Assembly: GCF_004343585.1 (NCBI RefSeq)
Contig: NZ_SLYW01000006.1
Coordinates: forward strand, 62,001-126,000
Reading direction: 5' to 3'
Source: Neorhizobium sp. JUb45
Lineage (GTDB): Bacteria > Pseudomonadota > Alphaproteobacteria > Rhizobiales > Rhizobiaceae
Length of the DNA: 64,000 nucleotides
The notes beneath the pieces are model-generated. The model had not been told where the DNA came from. It did not search any database and saw only the letters and a list, made by a program, of their open reading frames with translations. Both the position numbers and the translations under genes were made by a program. Below, in pieces: positions 50,357 through 58,801 of the stretch. How positions within the stretch are numbered: the stretch's first letter is position 1; every line of letters begins with the position of its first letter.

Positions 50357-51559
50357 ATGCCCGCCACAGCCGACCGTTTGAAAAACGTCTCCATCTCCGC
50401 CTCCGCTGCCATGACGCAGCGTGCCCGCGAACTTGCCGCCCAGGGGATCAAGGTGGTCAGCCTGTCCTCCGGCGAGCCGGATTTTCCGACGCCGCCACAC
50501 GCCATCGAAGCAGCCTACGCCGCAGCACTTGCGGGTGACACGAAATACCCGACCATGGACGGTACGCCGGCCATGAAGGCGGCGATCATCCGCAAGTTCA
50601 AACGCGAAAACAACCTGACCTATGAGCCGAACCAGATCGTCGTGTCGGGCGGCGGCAAACAGGTCATCTTCAACGCAGTTCTCGCCACCTGCAATCCGGG
50701 CGATGAAGTCGTCATCCCGGCGCCGTCCTGGGTCAGCTATGCGGATATCGTCAAATTTGCCGGCGGCGTGCCGGTCTCTGTGCCATGCCCGGAAAATGCC
50801 GGTTTCAAGCTGCGTGCAGAAGACCTCGAAGCAGCGATCACGCCGCGCACGAAATGGCTGTTCCTGAATTTTCCGAACAACCCGACGGGCGCTGCCTGCT
50901 CGCGCGCGGAAATGGCGGCAATCGCCGAGGTCATGCTGCGCCATCCGCATGTCTGGATCCTGACCGACGATATCTACGAACATCTCGTCTATGACGATTT
51001 CGAGTTCTGCACGATCGCCGAAGTCGAACCGCGTCTTTATGATCGGGTTCTGACCATGAACGGCGTGTCCAAGGCCTATGCCATGACCGGCTGGCGTCTG
51101 GGCTATTGCGGCGGACCGAAGGATCTCATCGCCGCGATCAGCAATGTCAACGGCCAGAACAGCGGCGGCACCTCGACCCTGACGCAGGCGGCCGCCGTTG
51201 CCGCACTTGATGGTCCGCAGGATCTCTTGAAGGAACGTTCGTCCATCTACAAGACCCGCCGCGATTACGTGCTCGGCCGTCTGGCGGAAATCGATGGCCT
51301 GCGTGCCCACAAGCCGGACGGTGCATTCTACATTTTTCCGAACATGTCGGAACTGATCGGCAAGACCACCAAGGGTGGCCGCAAGATCGAAACAGATGTC
51401 GACTTCGTCATCGGTCTGGTCGAGGAACACCATGTCGCGACCGTGCAGGGTGCGGCTTACGGCATGAGCCCGTATTTCCGCATTTCCTACGCCACAAGCA
51501 TGGAAATGCTGGAAGAGGGCTGCAACCGTATCGCCCAGTACTGCCGAGACATGAAGTAA
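50357..51559 (+). CDS. Class I/II aminotransferase (aspartate aminotransferase-like)
   Basis: The 400-residue fold-type I enzyme has LSSGEPDFPTPP, NFPNNPTGAAC, ILTDDIYEHLVYDD and the PLP Lys239 in NGVSKAYAMTGWRLGY. It starts at ATG 50357, 55 bases after pxpA. The first 250 residues match the aminotransferase at 28408 without a gap. In both clusters the aminotransferase follows the ring-opening enzymes, so it probably deaminates glutamate or the related amino acid product. Confidence 0.9.
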   Translation: MPATADRLKNVSISASAAMTQRARELAAQGIKVVSLSSGEPDFPTPPHAIEAAYAAALAGDTKYPTMDGTPAMKAAIIRKFKRENNLTYEPNQIVVSGGGKQVIFNAVLATCNPGDEVVIPAPSWVSYADIVKFAGGVPVSVPCPENAGFKLRAEDLEAAITPRTKWLFLNFPNNPTGAACSRAEMAAIAEVMLRHPHVWILTDDIYEHLVYDDFEFCTIAEVEPRLYDRVLTMNGVSKAYAMTGWRLGYCGGPKDLIAAISNVNGQNSGGTSTLTQAAAVAALDGPQDLLKERSSIYKTRRDYVLGRLAEIDGLRAHKPDGAFYIFPNMSELIGKTTKGGRKIETDVDFVIGLVEEHHVATVQGAAYGMSPYFRISYATSMEMLEEGCNRIAQYCRDMK

Positions 51560-51560
51560 C

Positions 51561-51574
51561 CGGCCTTTCGGCCG
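51561..51574. terminator. Stem-loop between aminotransferase and LysR gene
   Basis: CGGCC-TTTC-GGCCG directly after the aminotransferase stop. A second small repeat, CCTGAC-G-GTCAGG then TTTT (51577-51593), overlaps the LysR stop. Together they likely end both convergent transcripts. Confidence 0.55.
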
Positions 51575-51584
51575 ATCCTGACGG

Positions 51585-52520
51585 TCAGGTTTTCAATCTG
51601 GCCGTCAGTTCCACGAGAATATCCTTCACCGCGACCGCAGGTTCCGAAAGCGGTGTCTGATCGGAAACGCAGAGCGACAGCGTTTCCTCGATGCGCGGCG
51701 ACACAAGCCGGCAAATCAGCTTTTCGCTGGATTCTGCAATCAGCCGGTCGGCAATGGCCTTGGGCATGATCGTGACCCCCAGCCCCCGGTCAACGGAGCG
51801 GCTGAGTGTTCTCACAATCTCCACCTCCGCCACCACTTTCAGCTCGACCTTGCTGCGCGAAAACGCGGTGTCGACCGCACGGCGCACGAAATTGTAAGCC
51901 GGCGGCATCAGAAATGGCAGGCCGTCGAGTGCCGTGACCGGAACCGGCGCATCGCTTGCCTCGATTTCGAAATCCGGATGCGCGACGACAAAAAACTCTT
52001 CCTTCAACAGCGGTTCGAAGCGCACGCCCTTGATCGGTCCGACACCATGAATGAGCGCCATTTCCAGGCGGCCGTTCATGATCATCTGGCTGTAGGTCTG
52101 CCCGACGCTTTCGGTGAGATGCAAAAGGATGCCGGGATGGCGTTTTCGCGTTTCCGCCAGAAGCTCCACCGAAAGAGTTGCCGCGCTGCTGAAAGGCACG
52201 AGCCCGACAGAGACGCGTCCCGCCAGTGATCGGCCGGCGGTGGCAACATCCGATTGAGCCTGCTCCATCTGCCGCAGGATGATCTGCGCGTGTCGATAGA
52301 CCGCCTGGCCGGCATCCGTCATCGTCACGCCCTGCTGGCTGCGAATTAGCAGTTTCTGCCCGAAATGATCCTCCAGCGCTGCCAGCTGCTGGCTGAGCGC
52401 CGGCTGGGCAAGATGCAGGATATCGGCGGCGCGCGTGATGCTGCCGCTATCGACAATGACGATGAAAGATTTGAGGCGCCGGATATCCATTATGGTCGAT
52501 GCTGCCTGTGTTGTTACCAT
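51585..52520 (-). CDS. LysR-family regulator, Nac/Cbl-like
   Basis: The 311-residue regulator has an N-terminal domain resembling that of Nac: MDIRRLKSFIVIVDSGSITR, LHLAQPALSQQLAALEDHFG, QKLLIRSQQGVTMTDAG. A full effector domain follows (GRVSVGLVPFSSAATLSVEL, GLGVTIMPKAIADRLIAESS). ATG 52490 (MDIRRLK) is a likely alternative start, as most relatives begin there. It lies between the pxp operon (convergent) and a transport operon (divergent), so it may control nitrogen-linked use of their substrate. Confidence 0.9.
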   Translation of the reverse strand: MVTTQAASTIMDIRRLKSFIVIVDSGSITRAADILHLAQPALSQQLAALEDHFGQKLLIRSQQGVTMTDAGQAVYRHAQIILRQMEQAQSDVATAGRSLAGRVSVGLVPFSSAATLSVELLAETRKRHPGILLHLTESVGQTYSQMIMNGRLEMALIHGVGPIKGVRFEPLLKEEFFVVAHPDFEIEASDAPVPVTALDGLPFLMPPAYNFVRRAVDTAFSRSKVELKVVAEVEIVRTLSRSVDRGLGVTIMPKAIADRLIAESSEKLICRLVSPRIEETLSLCVSDQTPLSEPAVAVKDILVELTARLKT

Positions 52521-52633
52521 CGCAAATGAGGTCGCGAGCGGTTTGCGACCTGCTGTTGCACGATTGAAGAGAAAACCTAGCCGCTTGATTTATAAAGCGC
52601 AAATGAAGCCTTCCGCAACACGTGCGGACATCC

Positions 52634-52663
52634 ATAACGCTTCCTTATTAGCCCAAAACTAAT
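52634..52663. promoter_or_regulatory. Candidate LysR/Nac-type sites
   Basis: ATA-N9-TAT (52634-52648) fits the Nac consensus and touches ATTAG-CCCAAAA-CTAAT (52647-52663), a symmetrical site with 5-bp arms. Both lie in the 200-bp space between the LysR gene and the SDR/ABC operon. Confidence 0.45.
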
Positions 52664-52720
52664 CGGTCTTAGGCAAGTGAAAAAAGCTTCGCTAGTCTCA
52701 TATCAACAAAGGGGATCGAC

Positions 52721-53494
52721 ATGCCATTTTCCGACTACAAGACTGCTCTGGTAACCGGCGCTTCGTCGGGAATCGGTGCCGCTGTCGTTGAACGACTGTG
52801 CCGAGAGGGCCTTGAAGTCCACGCCGTCGCGCGTAGCGCCGAGCCGCTGCGCGCGCTTTCCGAGCGTACAGGCTGCATCGCCCATGCGATTGACGTGACG
52901 GATCGGAAGGCCTTGGCCGCACTGACGGGCCGGGTGGCATTCGACGTGCTCATCAACAATGCTGGTGTCGACCGGCCGAAGAAGTTTCTAGAGGCGGAAG
53001 ATGGCGATATCGATCTGCTGATCGATGTGAACCTGCGCGCCGTCCTGCATCTCTGCCGCATGGTGGTTCCGGGCATGGCCGAGCGGGATCGTGGTCATGT
53101 CATCAACATTTCCTCGATTGCCGGCAACTACAATTTCGGCGGCAATTCCACCTACCATGCCGTCAAGGCGGGTGTCGCCATGCTGTCGAACCAGCTGCGT
53201 ATCGACACTTTTGGCAAGCGCGTGAGGGTGACGGAAATCTGCCCGGGCCGCGTTGCGACCGACATCTTCAACCATGTCCACGGCGATGATCCTTCGATCC
53301 GCGAGCGATTCATCGATGGTTTCGAACTGCCGCAGGCTTCCGATATCGCTGATGCGATCGCCTTCGCGATTGCCGCACCTGTTGCGGTCAATATCGGGCA
53401 TATGGAAATCACGCCGACCCTTCAGGTGATGGGCGGTCTGCAAACGGCAAAGCCGCAGACCCCTGCCGCCAGTCCCGAAGGGACCAAGCGGTGA
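52721..53494 (+). CDS. Short-chain dehydrogenase/reductase
   Basis: This 257-residue classical SDR has TGASSGIGAAVVERLCREGL, LINNAGVDRPKK, the catalytic Ser in VINISSIAGNYNFGG and YHAVK. It is first in an operon with an amino-acid-type ABC importer; its stop overlaps the first permease start (ATGA). A hydroxy or keto intermediate of the imported compound is a likely substrate. Confidence 0.88.
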   Translation: MPFSDYKTALVTGASSGIGAAVVERLCREGLEVHAVARSAEPLRALSERTGCIAHAIDVTDRKALAALTGRVAFDVLINNAGVDRPKKFLEAEDGDIDLLIDVNLRAVLHLCRMVVPGMAERDRGHVINISSIAGNYNFGGNSTYHAVKAGVAMLSNQLRIDTFGKRVRVTEICPGRVATDIFNHVHGDDPSIRERFIDGFELPQASDIADAIAFAIAAPVAVNIGHMEITPTLQVMGGLQTAKPQTPAASPEGTKR

Positions 53495-54198
53495 ACGGGT
53501 TTGATCTCTCTGCAATCCTGACCAATCCTGACTATATCTCGATGCTGCTGCACGGCATCCAGATGACCTTCATCATCTATATCGGTTCGTGGACGCTGGC
53601 GATGACGCTGGCCATCCTGCTCCTTGCTCTGCGCGTCTCGCCACTGCGCATCGGTGAACCGATCGTTGCCGCTTATGTCTCCTATCACCGCAACGTGCCG
53701 ACACTTGTGCAGTTGATGCTCTGGTATTTTGGCATTTTCACGCTGATGCCACAGGGCCTGTCGGACTGGCTGGCCAACAACAATGCGGAAGCGATTTTCG
53801 CGGTTGTCGGCCTTGGCCTTTGTCAGGCCGCCTATTTCAGCGAAGACCTTCGTTCCGGACTGCGGTCGGTCAGCCCCGGCCAGATGGAAGCGGCGCAGGC
53901 GCTCGGCCACGGTTATGCCTCTGCCATGCGCTTCGTGATCATGCCGCAGGGTGTGCGCAATGCGCTGCCGCCGCTGATCAACCATAGCGTCTCGCTGTTC
54001 AAGAACAGCAGCCTTGCCATCGTCATCGGCGCGCCTGAACTGACCCATGCGATCAAGGAAATCGAGAACATCAGTTTCCGTACCTTCGAGATCTACATGA
54101 TCGGCACGGTGACCTATCTGTTCTTCTCGCTCATCATCATGGGGATCGGGGCCTATATCGCCATGCGAGCCGATCCGGCGCGGAGGGCACGCGCATGA
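53491..54198 (+). CDS. Amino-acid ABC transporter permease
   Basis: A 235-residue permease of the HisMQ type with about five spans, HGIQMTFIIYIGSWTLAMTL at the N-terminus, VPTLVQLMLWYFGIFTLMPQ, and the EAA loop EAAQALGHGYASAMRFVIMP. It overlaps both neighbours by 4 bases, so the operon is tightly coupled. Confidence 0.92.
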   Translation: MNGFDLSAILTNPDYISMLLHGIQMTFIIYIGSWTLAMTLAILLLALRVSPLRIGEPIVAAYVSYHRNVPTLVQLMLWYFGIFTLMPQGLSDWLANNNAEAIFAVVGLGLCQAAYFSEDLRSGLRSVSPGQMEAAQALGHGYASAMRFVIMPQGVRNALPPLINHSVSLFKNSSLAIVIGAPELTHAIKEIENISFRTFEIYMIGTVTYLFFSLIIMGIGAYIAMRADPARRARA

Positions 54199-54953
54199 TC
54201 CAGGATTTCATCACCATCATTCAGGACTACTGGCTGCTGCTTCTGATCGGCCAGTACCCGAACGGGCCGCTTGGCGGTCTCGCCAACACACTGATCCTGT
54301 CGGCGCTTGCCATCGCCTTTGCTTTCCCGGTCAGCATCCTCATGGCACTCGCCCGCCTGTCGAAATGGTGGTTCCTGCGCTGGCCGATGACCGCGCTGGT
54401 CTATGTCACCCGCGGCGTACCGCTCCTGATGCTCATCCTGTGGTGCTATTTCGTCATCCCGCTCTGGACCGGCGCCGATGTGCCGAGTTTCCTGATCATG
54501 CTGGTGACACTGGTCATCTATCAGGGCGCATTCCTCAGCGAAGTGGTCCGCGCCGGCATCGTGTCGCTGGGGCAGGGGCAGATGGATGCAGCACGTGCCC
54601 TCGGCCACGGCTACATGAGCGCCATGCGCTTCGTCATCCTGCCGCAGGCGCTCTACAACATGATCCCGAGCATGATTTCCACCTTCGTCTCGACGATCAA
54701 GGATACGACGCTCGGCTACGTCATCAACGTGCCCGACCTGACATTCGCGGCAAGCCAGGTAAACAACCAGCTGCTCACCCAGCCTTTCCAGGTCTTCCTC
54801 ATTCTCGCGGTGGTCTATTACATCCTTTGCTGGAGCCTGACCTTTGTCGCCAACAGCGTCGAGCGACGGATCGCTCGCCGACGTGCCGGGCCGCGCAATG
54901 CCCGCCTGCCGGCTGAAGCCGCACCTCTCAAGACCATTACGGAGCAGCTATGA
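54195..54953 (+). CDS. Amino-acid ABC transporter permease
   Basis: This 252-residue partner permease has GGLANTLILSALAIAFAFPV, TRGVPLLMLILWCYFVIPLW and the EAA loop DAARALGHGYMSAMRFVILP. Its C-terminal 25 residues extend beyond the usual end. It overlaps the preceding permease gene and the ATPase gene by 4 bases each. Confidence 0.92.
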   Translation: MIQDFITIIQDYWLLLLIGQYPNGPLGGLANTLILSALAIAFAFPVSILMALARLSKWWFLRWPMTALVYVTRGVPLLMLILWCYFVIPLWTGADVPSFLIMLVTLVIYQGAFLSEVVRAGIVSLGQGQMDAARALGHGYMSAMRFVILPQALYNMIPSMISTFVSTIKDTTLGYVINVPDLTFAASQVNNQLLTQPFQVFLILAVVYYILCWSLTFVANSVERRIARRRAGPRNARLPAEAAPLKTITEQL

Positions 54954-55717
54954 GCACCTCAGTGTCCGAACCGCAGGCCGCCCAGGCTATCCGCATTGCC
55001 GATGTCTGCAAGAACTACGGCGATTATCAGGTTCTCAAGAACATCAATGCCGAGGTGGCGCGCGGCGAAGTGGTGGTGATCTGCGGCCCGTCCGGTTCCG
55101 GCAAGTCGACGCTAATCCGCACCGTCAACCGTCTGGAAGAAATCAACAGCGGCGGCATCAGCTTCGAGGGGCAGAATATCCACGCGCCGATGCGCGGCAG
55201 CGAACTCAACAAGCTGCGCAGCCGCATCGGTTTCGTGTTCCAGAGCTTCAACCTGTTCCCTCATCTTTCCGTCGTCGAAAACGTGTCGATGTCGCCGATC
55301 CGGGTAAAGGGAGTGGCTCCGGACGTGGCGCATGACAAGGCGCTCAAACTGCTGGACCGCGTCGGTCTGGCCGACAAGGCGAATTCCTATCCCGGCCAGC
55401 TTTCCGGTGGTCAGCAGCAGCGCGTCGCCATCGCACGTGCGCTCGCCATGGAGCCGCCGGTCATGCTGTTCGATGAGCCGACCAGCGCGCTCGATCCGGA
55501 AATGGTGGGCGAGGTGCTGAGCGTGATGAAAAGCCTGGCGGCCGAAGGCATGACCATGCTCTGCGTCACCCACGAAATGGGCTTTGCCCGCGATGTCGCG
55601 GACCGGATCTGGTTTATCGATGCGGGCGAGATCCTCGAAACCGCACCTCCCGAAGAGTTTTTCAAGAATCCACGACATCCGCGCGCTCAGCGTTTCCTCG
55701 CTGATCTGCGGCACTGA
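54950..55717 (+). CDS. Amino-acid ABC transporter ATP-binding protein
   Basis: The 255-residue GlnQ-type ATPase has GPSGSGKST, VFQSFNLFPHLSVVEN, LSGGQQQRVAIARAL, VMLFDEPTSALDPEM and CVTHEMGFA. It is clearly paralogous to the ATPase at 21434. It works with the two permeases upstream and the binding protein downstream. Confidence 0.93.
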   Translation: MSTSVSEPQAAQAIRIADVCKNYGDYQVLKNINAEVARGEVVVICGPSGSGKSTLIRTVNRLEEINSGGISFEGQNIHAPMRGSELNKLRSRIGFVFQSFNLFPHLSVVENVSMSPIRVKGVAPDVAHDKALKLLDRVGLADKANSYPGQLSGGQQQRVAIARALAMEPPVMLFDEPTSALDPEMVGEVLSVMKSLAAEGMTMLCVTHEMGFARDVADRIWFIDAGEILETAPPEEFFKNPRHPRAQRFLADLRH

Positions 55718-55753
55718 CTGCCTTCGACATAAAATAACAATGGAGAACAGCAA

Positions 55754-56590
55754 ATGAACTGGAAATTCGCAACTCTCGCAGCGCTCGTCGCCAGCACTGC
55801 TGCCATCGCGCCTGCAAAAGCAGACCAGCTTGCCGACATCCTGTCGGCCAAGAAGCTGCGCTGCGCAACCTTTGCCGATGTGCCGCCGTTCGCAGCACCG
55901 GACCCGAAGACCCGTGAAATGGCCGGCTTCGACGTCGATCTCTGCAACGCCATCGCCAAGGAACTCGGCGTGACGGCGGAAGTGAAGCCGGTTTCGGTCG
56001 AAGCCCGCGTGCCGGAAGTCAAGCTCGGCCGTGTCGATATCACCGTTGCCAACCTTGCCTATACACAGAGCCGCGCAGAACAGATCCAGTTCAGCGATCC
56101 TTACTATCTTGCAAAGGAAATGCTGATCGTTCCGGCCGCCGACGAAGGCAAGGCCAAGGCGGATTATGTCGGCCAGCGTATCGCCTCGGCCAAGGGTTCG
56201 ACGTCCGAAATGTCGATTAAGCTCAACAAGTCCGAGCCGCTGACCTTCCAGGATACCGCTTCCGCCTATCTCGCGGTCCAGCAGGGCAAGGCGCGCGGCA
56301 TGGTCGCCAACACGATGACGACGACGAAATTCGTCAACGAGTCGAAGAACCGCGGCAAGGAAATGCGCATGATCGAGGAGCCGATGCTGTACCAGCCGAT
56401 CGGTATCGGCATGCAGAAGGACCAGCCGGCACTGACCGCCAAGGTCAACGAAATCCTGCGCAAGCTGGATGCCGATGGTGAGATCAACAAGATCTGGGAT
56501 AAGTGGCTCGGCCAGGGCACCGAATACAAGATGACCCGCACCGACAAGGTCGTTCCGCTGTCCGAACTGAAGTTCGATCCGATCCCGTAA
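55754..56590 (+). CDS. ABC transporter periplasmic binding protein
   Basis: The 278-residue family 3 binding protein has a signal peptide (FATLAALVASTAAIAPAKA, cleaved near AKA-DQ). The mature part has LRCATFADVPPFAAPDPKTR, GFDVDLCNAIAKELGV and RVDITVANLAYTQSRAEQIQ, typical of polar amino-acid receptors. It starts at ATG 55754 behind TGGAGA. Its ligand could be 5-oxoproline or a related acid, given the pxp operon close by; this is inference. Confidence 0.9.
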   Translation: MNWKFATLAALVASTAAIAPAKADQLADILSAKKLRCATFADVPPFAAPDPKTREMAGFDVDLCNAIAKELGVTAEVKPVSVEARVPEVKLGRVDITVANLAYTQSRAEQIQFSDPYYLAKEMLIVPAADEGKAKADYVGQRIASAKGSTSEMSIKLNKSEPLTFQDTASAYLAVQQGKARGMVANTMTTTKFVNESKNRGKEMRMIEEPMLYQPIGIGMQKDQPALTAKVNEILRKLDADGEINKIWDKWLGQGTEYKMTRTDKVVPLSELKFDPIP

Positions 56591-56596
56591 TCTGAC

Positions 56597-56666
56597 GGCG
56601 CAAAGCGCCTTCCGGTTTCAATCCATCACAATCGAAGAATTGCCGGCGGCGGCAGTCTTGCCGCCG
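56597..56666 (+). promoter_or_regulatory. Stem-loops between binding protein and RraA-type gene
   Basis: GGCGC-AAA-GCGCC (56597-56609) and CGGCGGC-AGTCTT-GCCGCCG (56647-56666) sit in the 108-bp gap after the binding-protein gene, as in the other importer operon at 24432. Confidence 0.5.
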
Positions 56667-56698
56667 TGCGGTTTATCTATGGCCTCGAGGAGGGCCCA

Positions 56699-57373
56699 AT
56701 GGCACATATCAAAGACATTCCCGAACGTCCCTCCAAGGAGGATCTGGCAGCGATTTCGAAATTTTCGCCAGCCACCATTCACGAGGCGCAAGGCCGCCGC
56801 GGCGCGCTTTCGTCGCGCCTGAAACCGGTCGATTACCGCATGAAGCTCTGCGGCCCGGCATTCACGGTCAAATCCTCGCCGCGTGACAACATCATGCTGC
56901 AGCTGGCGATCAATTACGCCAAGCCGGGCGATATCATTGTCGTCTCTGCCGGCGAATACGAAGAAGCCGGTTCGTTCGGCGACGTGCTGGCCAATGCCTG
57001 CCTTGCCAAGGGTATCGGCGGGCTAGTCACCGATACCGGCGTGCGTGACACGCTGCAGCTTCGCGATCTCGGTTTTCCGGTGTTCTCGCTCAGCACCTGC
57101 ATCAAGGGCACGGTCAAGGAAACGCTCGGCACGACGAATGACTCGATCATTGTCGGTGGCGAAATCATCAATCCGGGCGATGTCATCGTCGGCGATGCCG
57201 ATGGTCTTGTCGTCGTGCGCCGCAACGAAGTCGCTGAAGCTGCAAAGCTTTCGCAGGCTCGCGAAGATGCAGAGGCCGGTTTCATCGAAGCCTACAAGGC
57301 GGGCGCCTCGGTGATCGAAGTCAGCAAGCTCGAAGAGGTTTTGAAGGCCAAGGGCCTCACCGTCGACGTCTGA
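56699..57373 (+). CDS. RraA-family aldolase/decarboxylase (HMG/CHA aldolase-like)
   Basis: The 224-residue protein is of the RraA/4-hydroxy-4-methyl-2-oxoglutarate aldolase type: FSPATIHEAQGRRGALSSRL, CGPAFTVKSSPRDN, GGLVTDTGVRDTLQLRDLGF (active-site Arg and Asp) and NPGDVIVGDADGLVVVRRNE. Family enzymes split 4-hydroxy-4-methyl or 4-carboxy-2-oxo acids to pyruvate and can decarboxylate oxaloacetate. It begins at ATG 56699 after GGAGGG. It closes the second importer operon and probably handles a branched 2-oxo acid. Confidence 0.87.
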   Translation: MAHIKDIPERPSKEDLAAISKFSPATIHEAQGRRGALSSRLKPVDYRMKLCGPAFTVKSSPRDNIMLQLAINYAKPGDIIVVSAGEYEEAGSFGDVLANACLAKGIGGLVTDTGVRDTLQLRDLGFPVFSLSTCIKGTVKETLGTTNDSIIVGGEIINPGDVIVGDADGLVVVRRNEVAEAAKLSQAREDAEAGFIEAYKAGASVIEVSKLEEVLKAKGLTVDV

Positions 57374-57383
57374 AAACGCAGGC

Positions 57384-57410
57384 GGGAAGCGTCGGTTTCG
57401 GCCGCTTCCC
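57384..57410 (+). terminator. Terminator after RraA-type gene
   Basis: GGGAAGCG (57384-57391) pairs with CGCTTCCC (57403-57410), an 8-bp stem followed by GTTAT, starting 11 bases after the stop. Confidence 0.65.
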
Positions 57411-57438
57411 GTTATCGTCTATCCTGACTGCAAAATGA

Positions 57439-57464
57439 AAAGGGCGGCCTCATGGTCGCCCTTT
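57439..57464. terminator. Bidirectional terminator between converging genes
   Basis: AAAGGGCG (57439-57446) pairs with CGCCCTTT (57457-57464). The A/T-ended arms give a U-tract in both directions, and the hairpin lies 6 bases past the gntK stop. It suits termination of gntK and backup for the RraA gene. Confidence 0.75.
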
Positions 57465-57469
57465 CTGCG

Positions 57470-58021
57470 TTACGTGGTCGCGAGCCGGTTCAGGCCGAGA
57501 ATTGCCAGAGCGGCGATCATCTCCGGTGTGTTGTCGATATTGACGACCACGACGCCATCTTCCGCATCCGGGCGCTCCAGCGTCGCCAGCTGGCTTTCCA
57601 GAAGACTGGTCGGCATGAAATGGCCTTCGCGACTGCCCATGCGCTGGGTCAGCAGGGCCTTGCTGCCATCCAGAAACACGAAGGCAAGATTTCCGCCCAC
57701 TGCCGCCCGCAATCGATCGCGATAGGTTTTTTTCAGAGACGAGCAGGTCAGTATGATGCCGCTTGTCGCATGATCGGCCAAAATCTCGCCGATGCGATCG
57801 AGCCACGGCCAACGGTCTTCGTCGTTCAGCGGCGTACCCATCGACATCTTGGCGATGTTGGCCTGAGGGTGAAGGTCATCACCCTCTTGATAGGGCAGGC
57901 CAAGCACCTCGGCGAGACGCATGCCGACCGAACTCTTGCCGCAGCCGGCAACGCCCATCACCACGATGGGGCGCCGGATCGCGTGTGCTTCAAAGGCTGA
58001 TGGTGATGCCGCCGTCAACAT
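57470..58021 (-). CDS. gntK: Gluconokinase
   Basis: The 183-residue P-loop kinase has VVMGVAGCGKSSVGMRLAEV (Walker A), then YQEGDDLHPQANIAKMSMGT with the gluconate-binding region, and LTCSSLKKTYRDRLR. It phosphorylates D-gluconate to 6-phosphogluconate. It overlaps the end of idnO by 32 bases and is second in that leftward operon, divergent from the other idonate genes. Confidence 0.92.
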   Translation of the reverse strand: MLTAASPSAFEAHAIRRPIVVMGVAGCGKSSVGMRLAEVLGLPYQEGDDLHPQANIAKMSMGTPLNDEDRWPWLDRIGEILADHATSGIILTCSSLKKTYRDRLRAAVGGNLAFVFLDGSKALLTQRMGSREGHFMPTSLLESQLATLERPDAEDGVVVVNIDNTPEMIAALAILGLNRLATT

Positions 58022-58757
58022 AAAGCGTGTGTCCGTTCACGAAAGAGGAGCCCTTGCCGGACAGGAAGACGGCAGCGCCGACCAGTTCATCGACATTGCC
58101 CCAGCGGGCTGCCGGCGTGCGCTTTTCCAGCCATGCGGAAAATTCGGGATTGTCGACAAGCGCCTGATTGAGCGGTGTCTTGAAATAACCGGGAGCGATA
58201 GCGTTGACCTGCAGGCCGTGTTTGGCCCAATCGGTGGACATGCCCTTGGTGAGATTTTTGACGGCGCCCTTGGTGGCCGTATAGGGCGCAATGCCCGGAC
58301 GGGCCAGTTCGCTCTGCACCGAGGCGATGTTGATGATCTTGCCGTGGCCACGGGCGATCATGTGGCGGGCAACGGCCTGGCCGACATAGAACACGCTGGA
58401 AATATTGGTGGTCAGAAGCTGCTGCCATTTGTCGATCGGAAAATCCTCGAGCGGCGAGCGATGCTGCATGCCGGCATTGTTGATGAGGATATTGATCGCG
58501 CCGATCTCGGCTTCGACCCGGTCGATGCCTGCCGCGACGGATGTATGGTCAGTGGCATCGAAGGCGACGGCGTGTGCGGGGAAGCCGTCGGCGGTCAGTT
58601 GATCTCGTGCTGCATTGAGTTTGGTCTCATCGCGGCCGTTGAGAACGATGGTCGCGCCATGCTCGGCAAGGCCGCGCGCCATCGCCAGGCCAATGCCCTG
58701 GCTCGATCCGGTGATCAGCGCGGTTTTACCCGTCAGATCGAACAGCGGAAATGACAT
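57990..58757 (-). CDS. idnO: Gluconate 5-dehydrogenase (SDR; IdnO-like)
   Basis: The 255-residue SDR begins MSFPLFDLTGKTALITGSSQ, with GIGLAMARGLAEHG, INNAGMQHRSPLEDF, INIASVQSELARPG and YTATKGAVKNLTKGM. The HRSPLEDF and LARPGIAPY segments are characteristic of IdnO/Ga5DH. It reduces 5-ketogluconate to D-gluconate. The start at 58757 follows GGAGGAA. It is first in the leftward operon with gntK, controlled from the palindrome at 58802. Confidence 0.92.
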   Translation of the reverse strand: MSFPLFDLTGKTALITGSSQGIGLAMARGLAEHGATIVLNGRDETKLNAARDQLTADGFPAHAVAFDATDHTSVAAGIDRVEAEIGAINILINNAGMQHRSPLEDFPIDKWQQLLTTNISSVFYVGQAVARHMIARGHGKIINIASVQSELARPGIAPYTATKGAVKNLTKGMSTDWAKHGLQVNAIAPGYFKTPLNQALVDNPEFSAWLEKRTPAARWGNVDELVGAAVFLSGKGSSFVNGHTLYVDGGITISL

Positions 58758-58801
58758 CAGAAATTCCTCCCGGTCCATAAGGTCGTTTGTCATTGACATA
58801 A

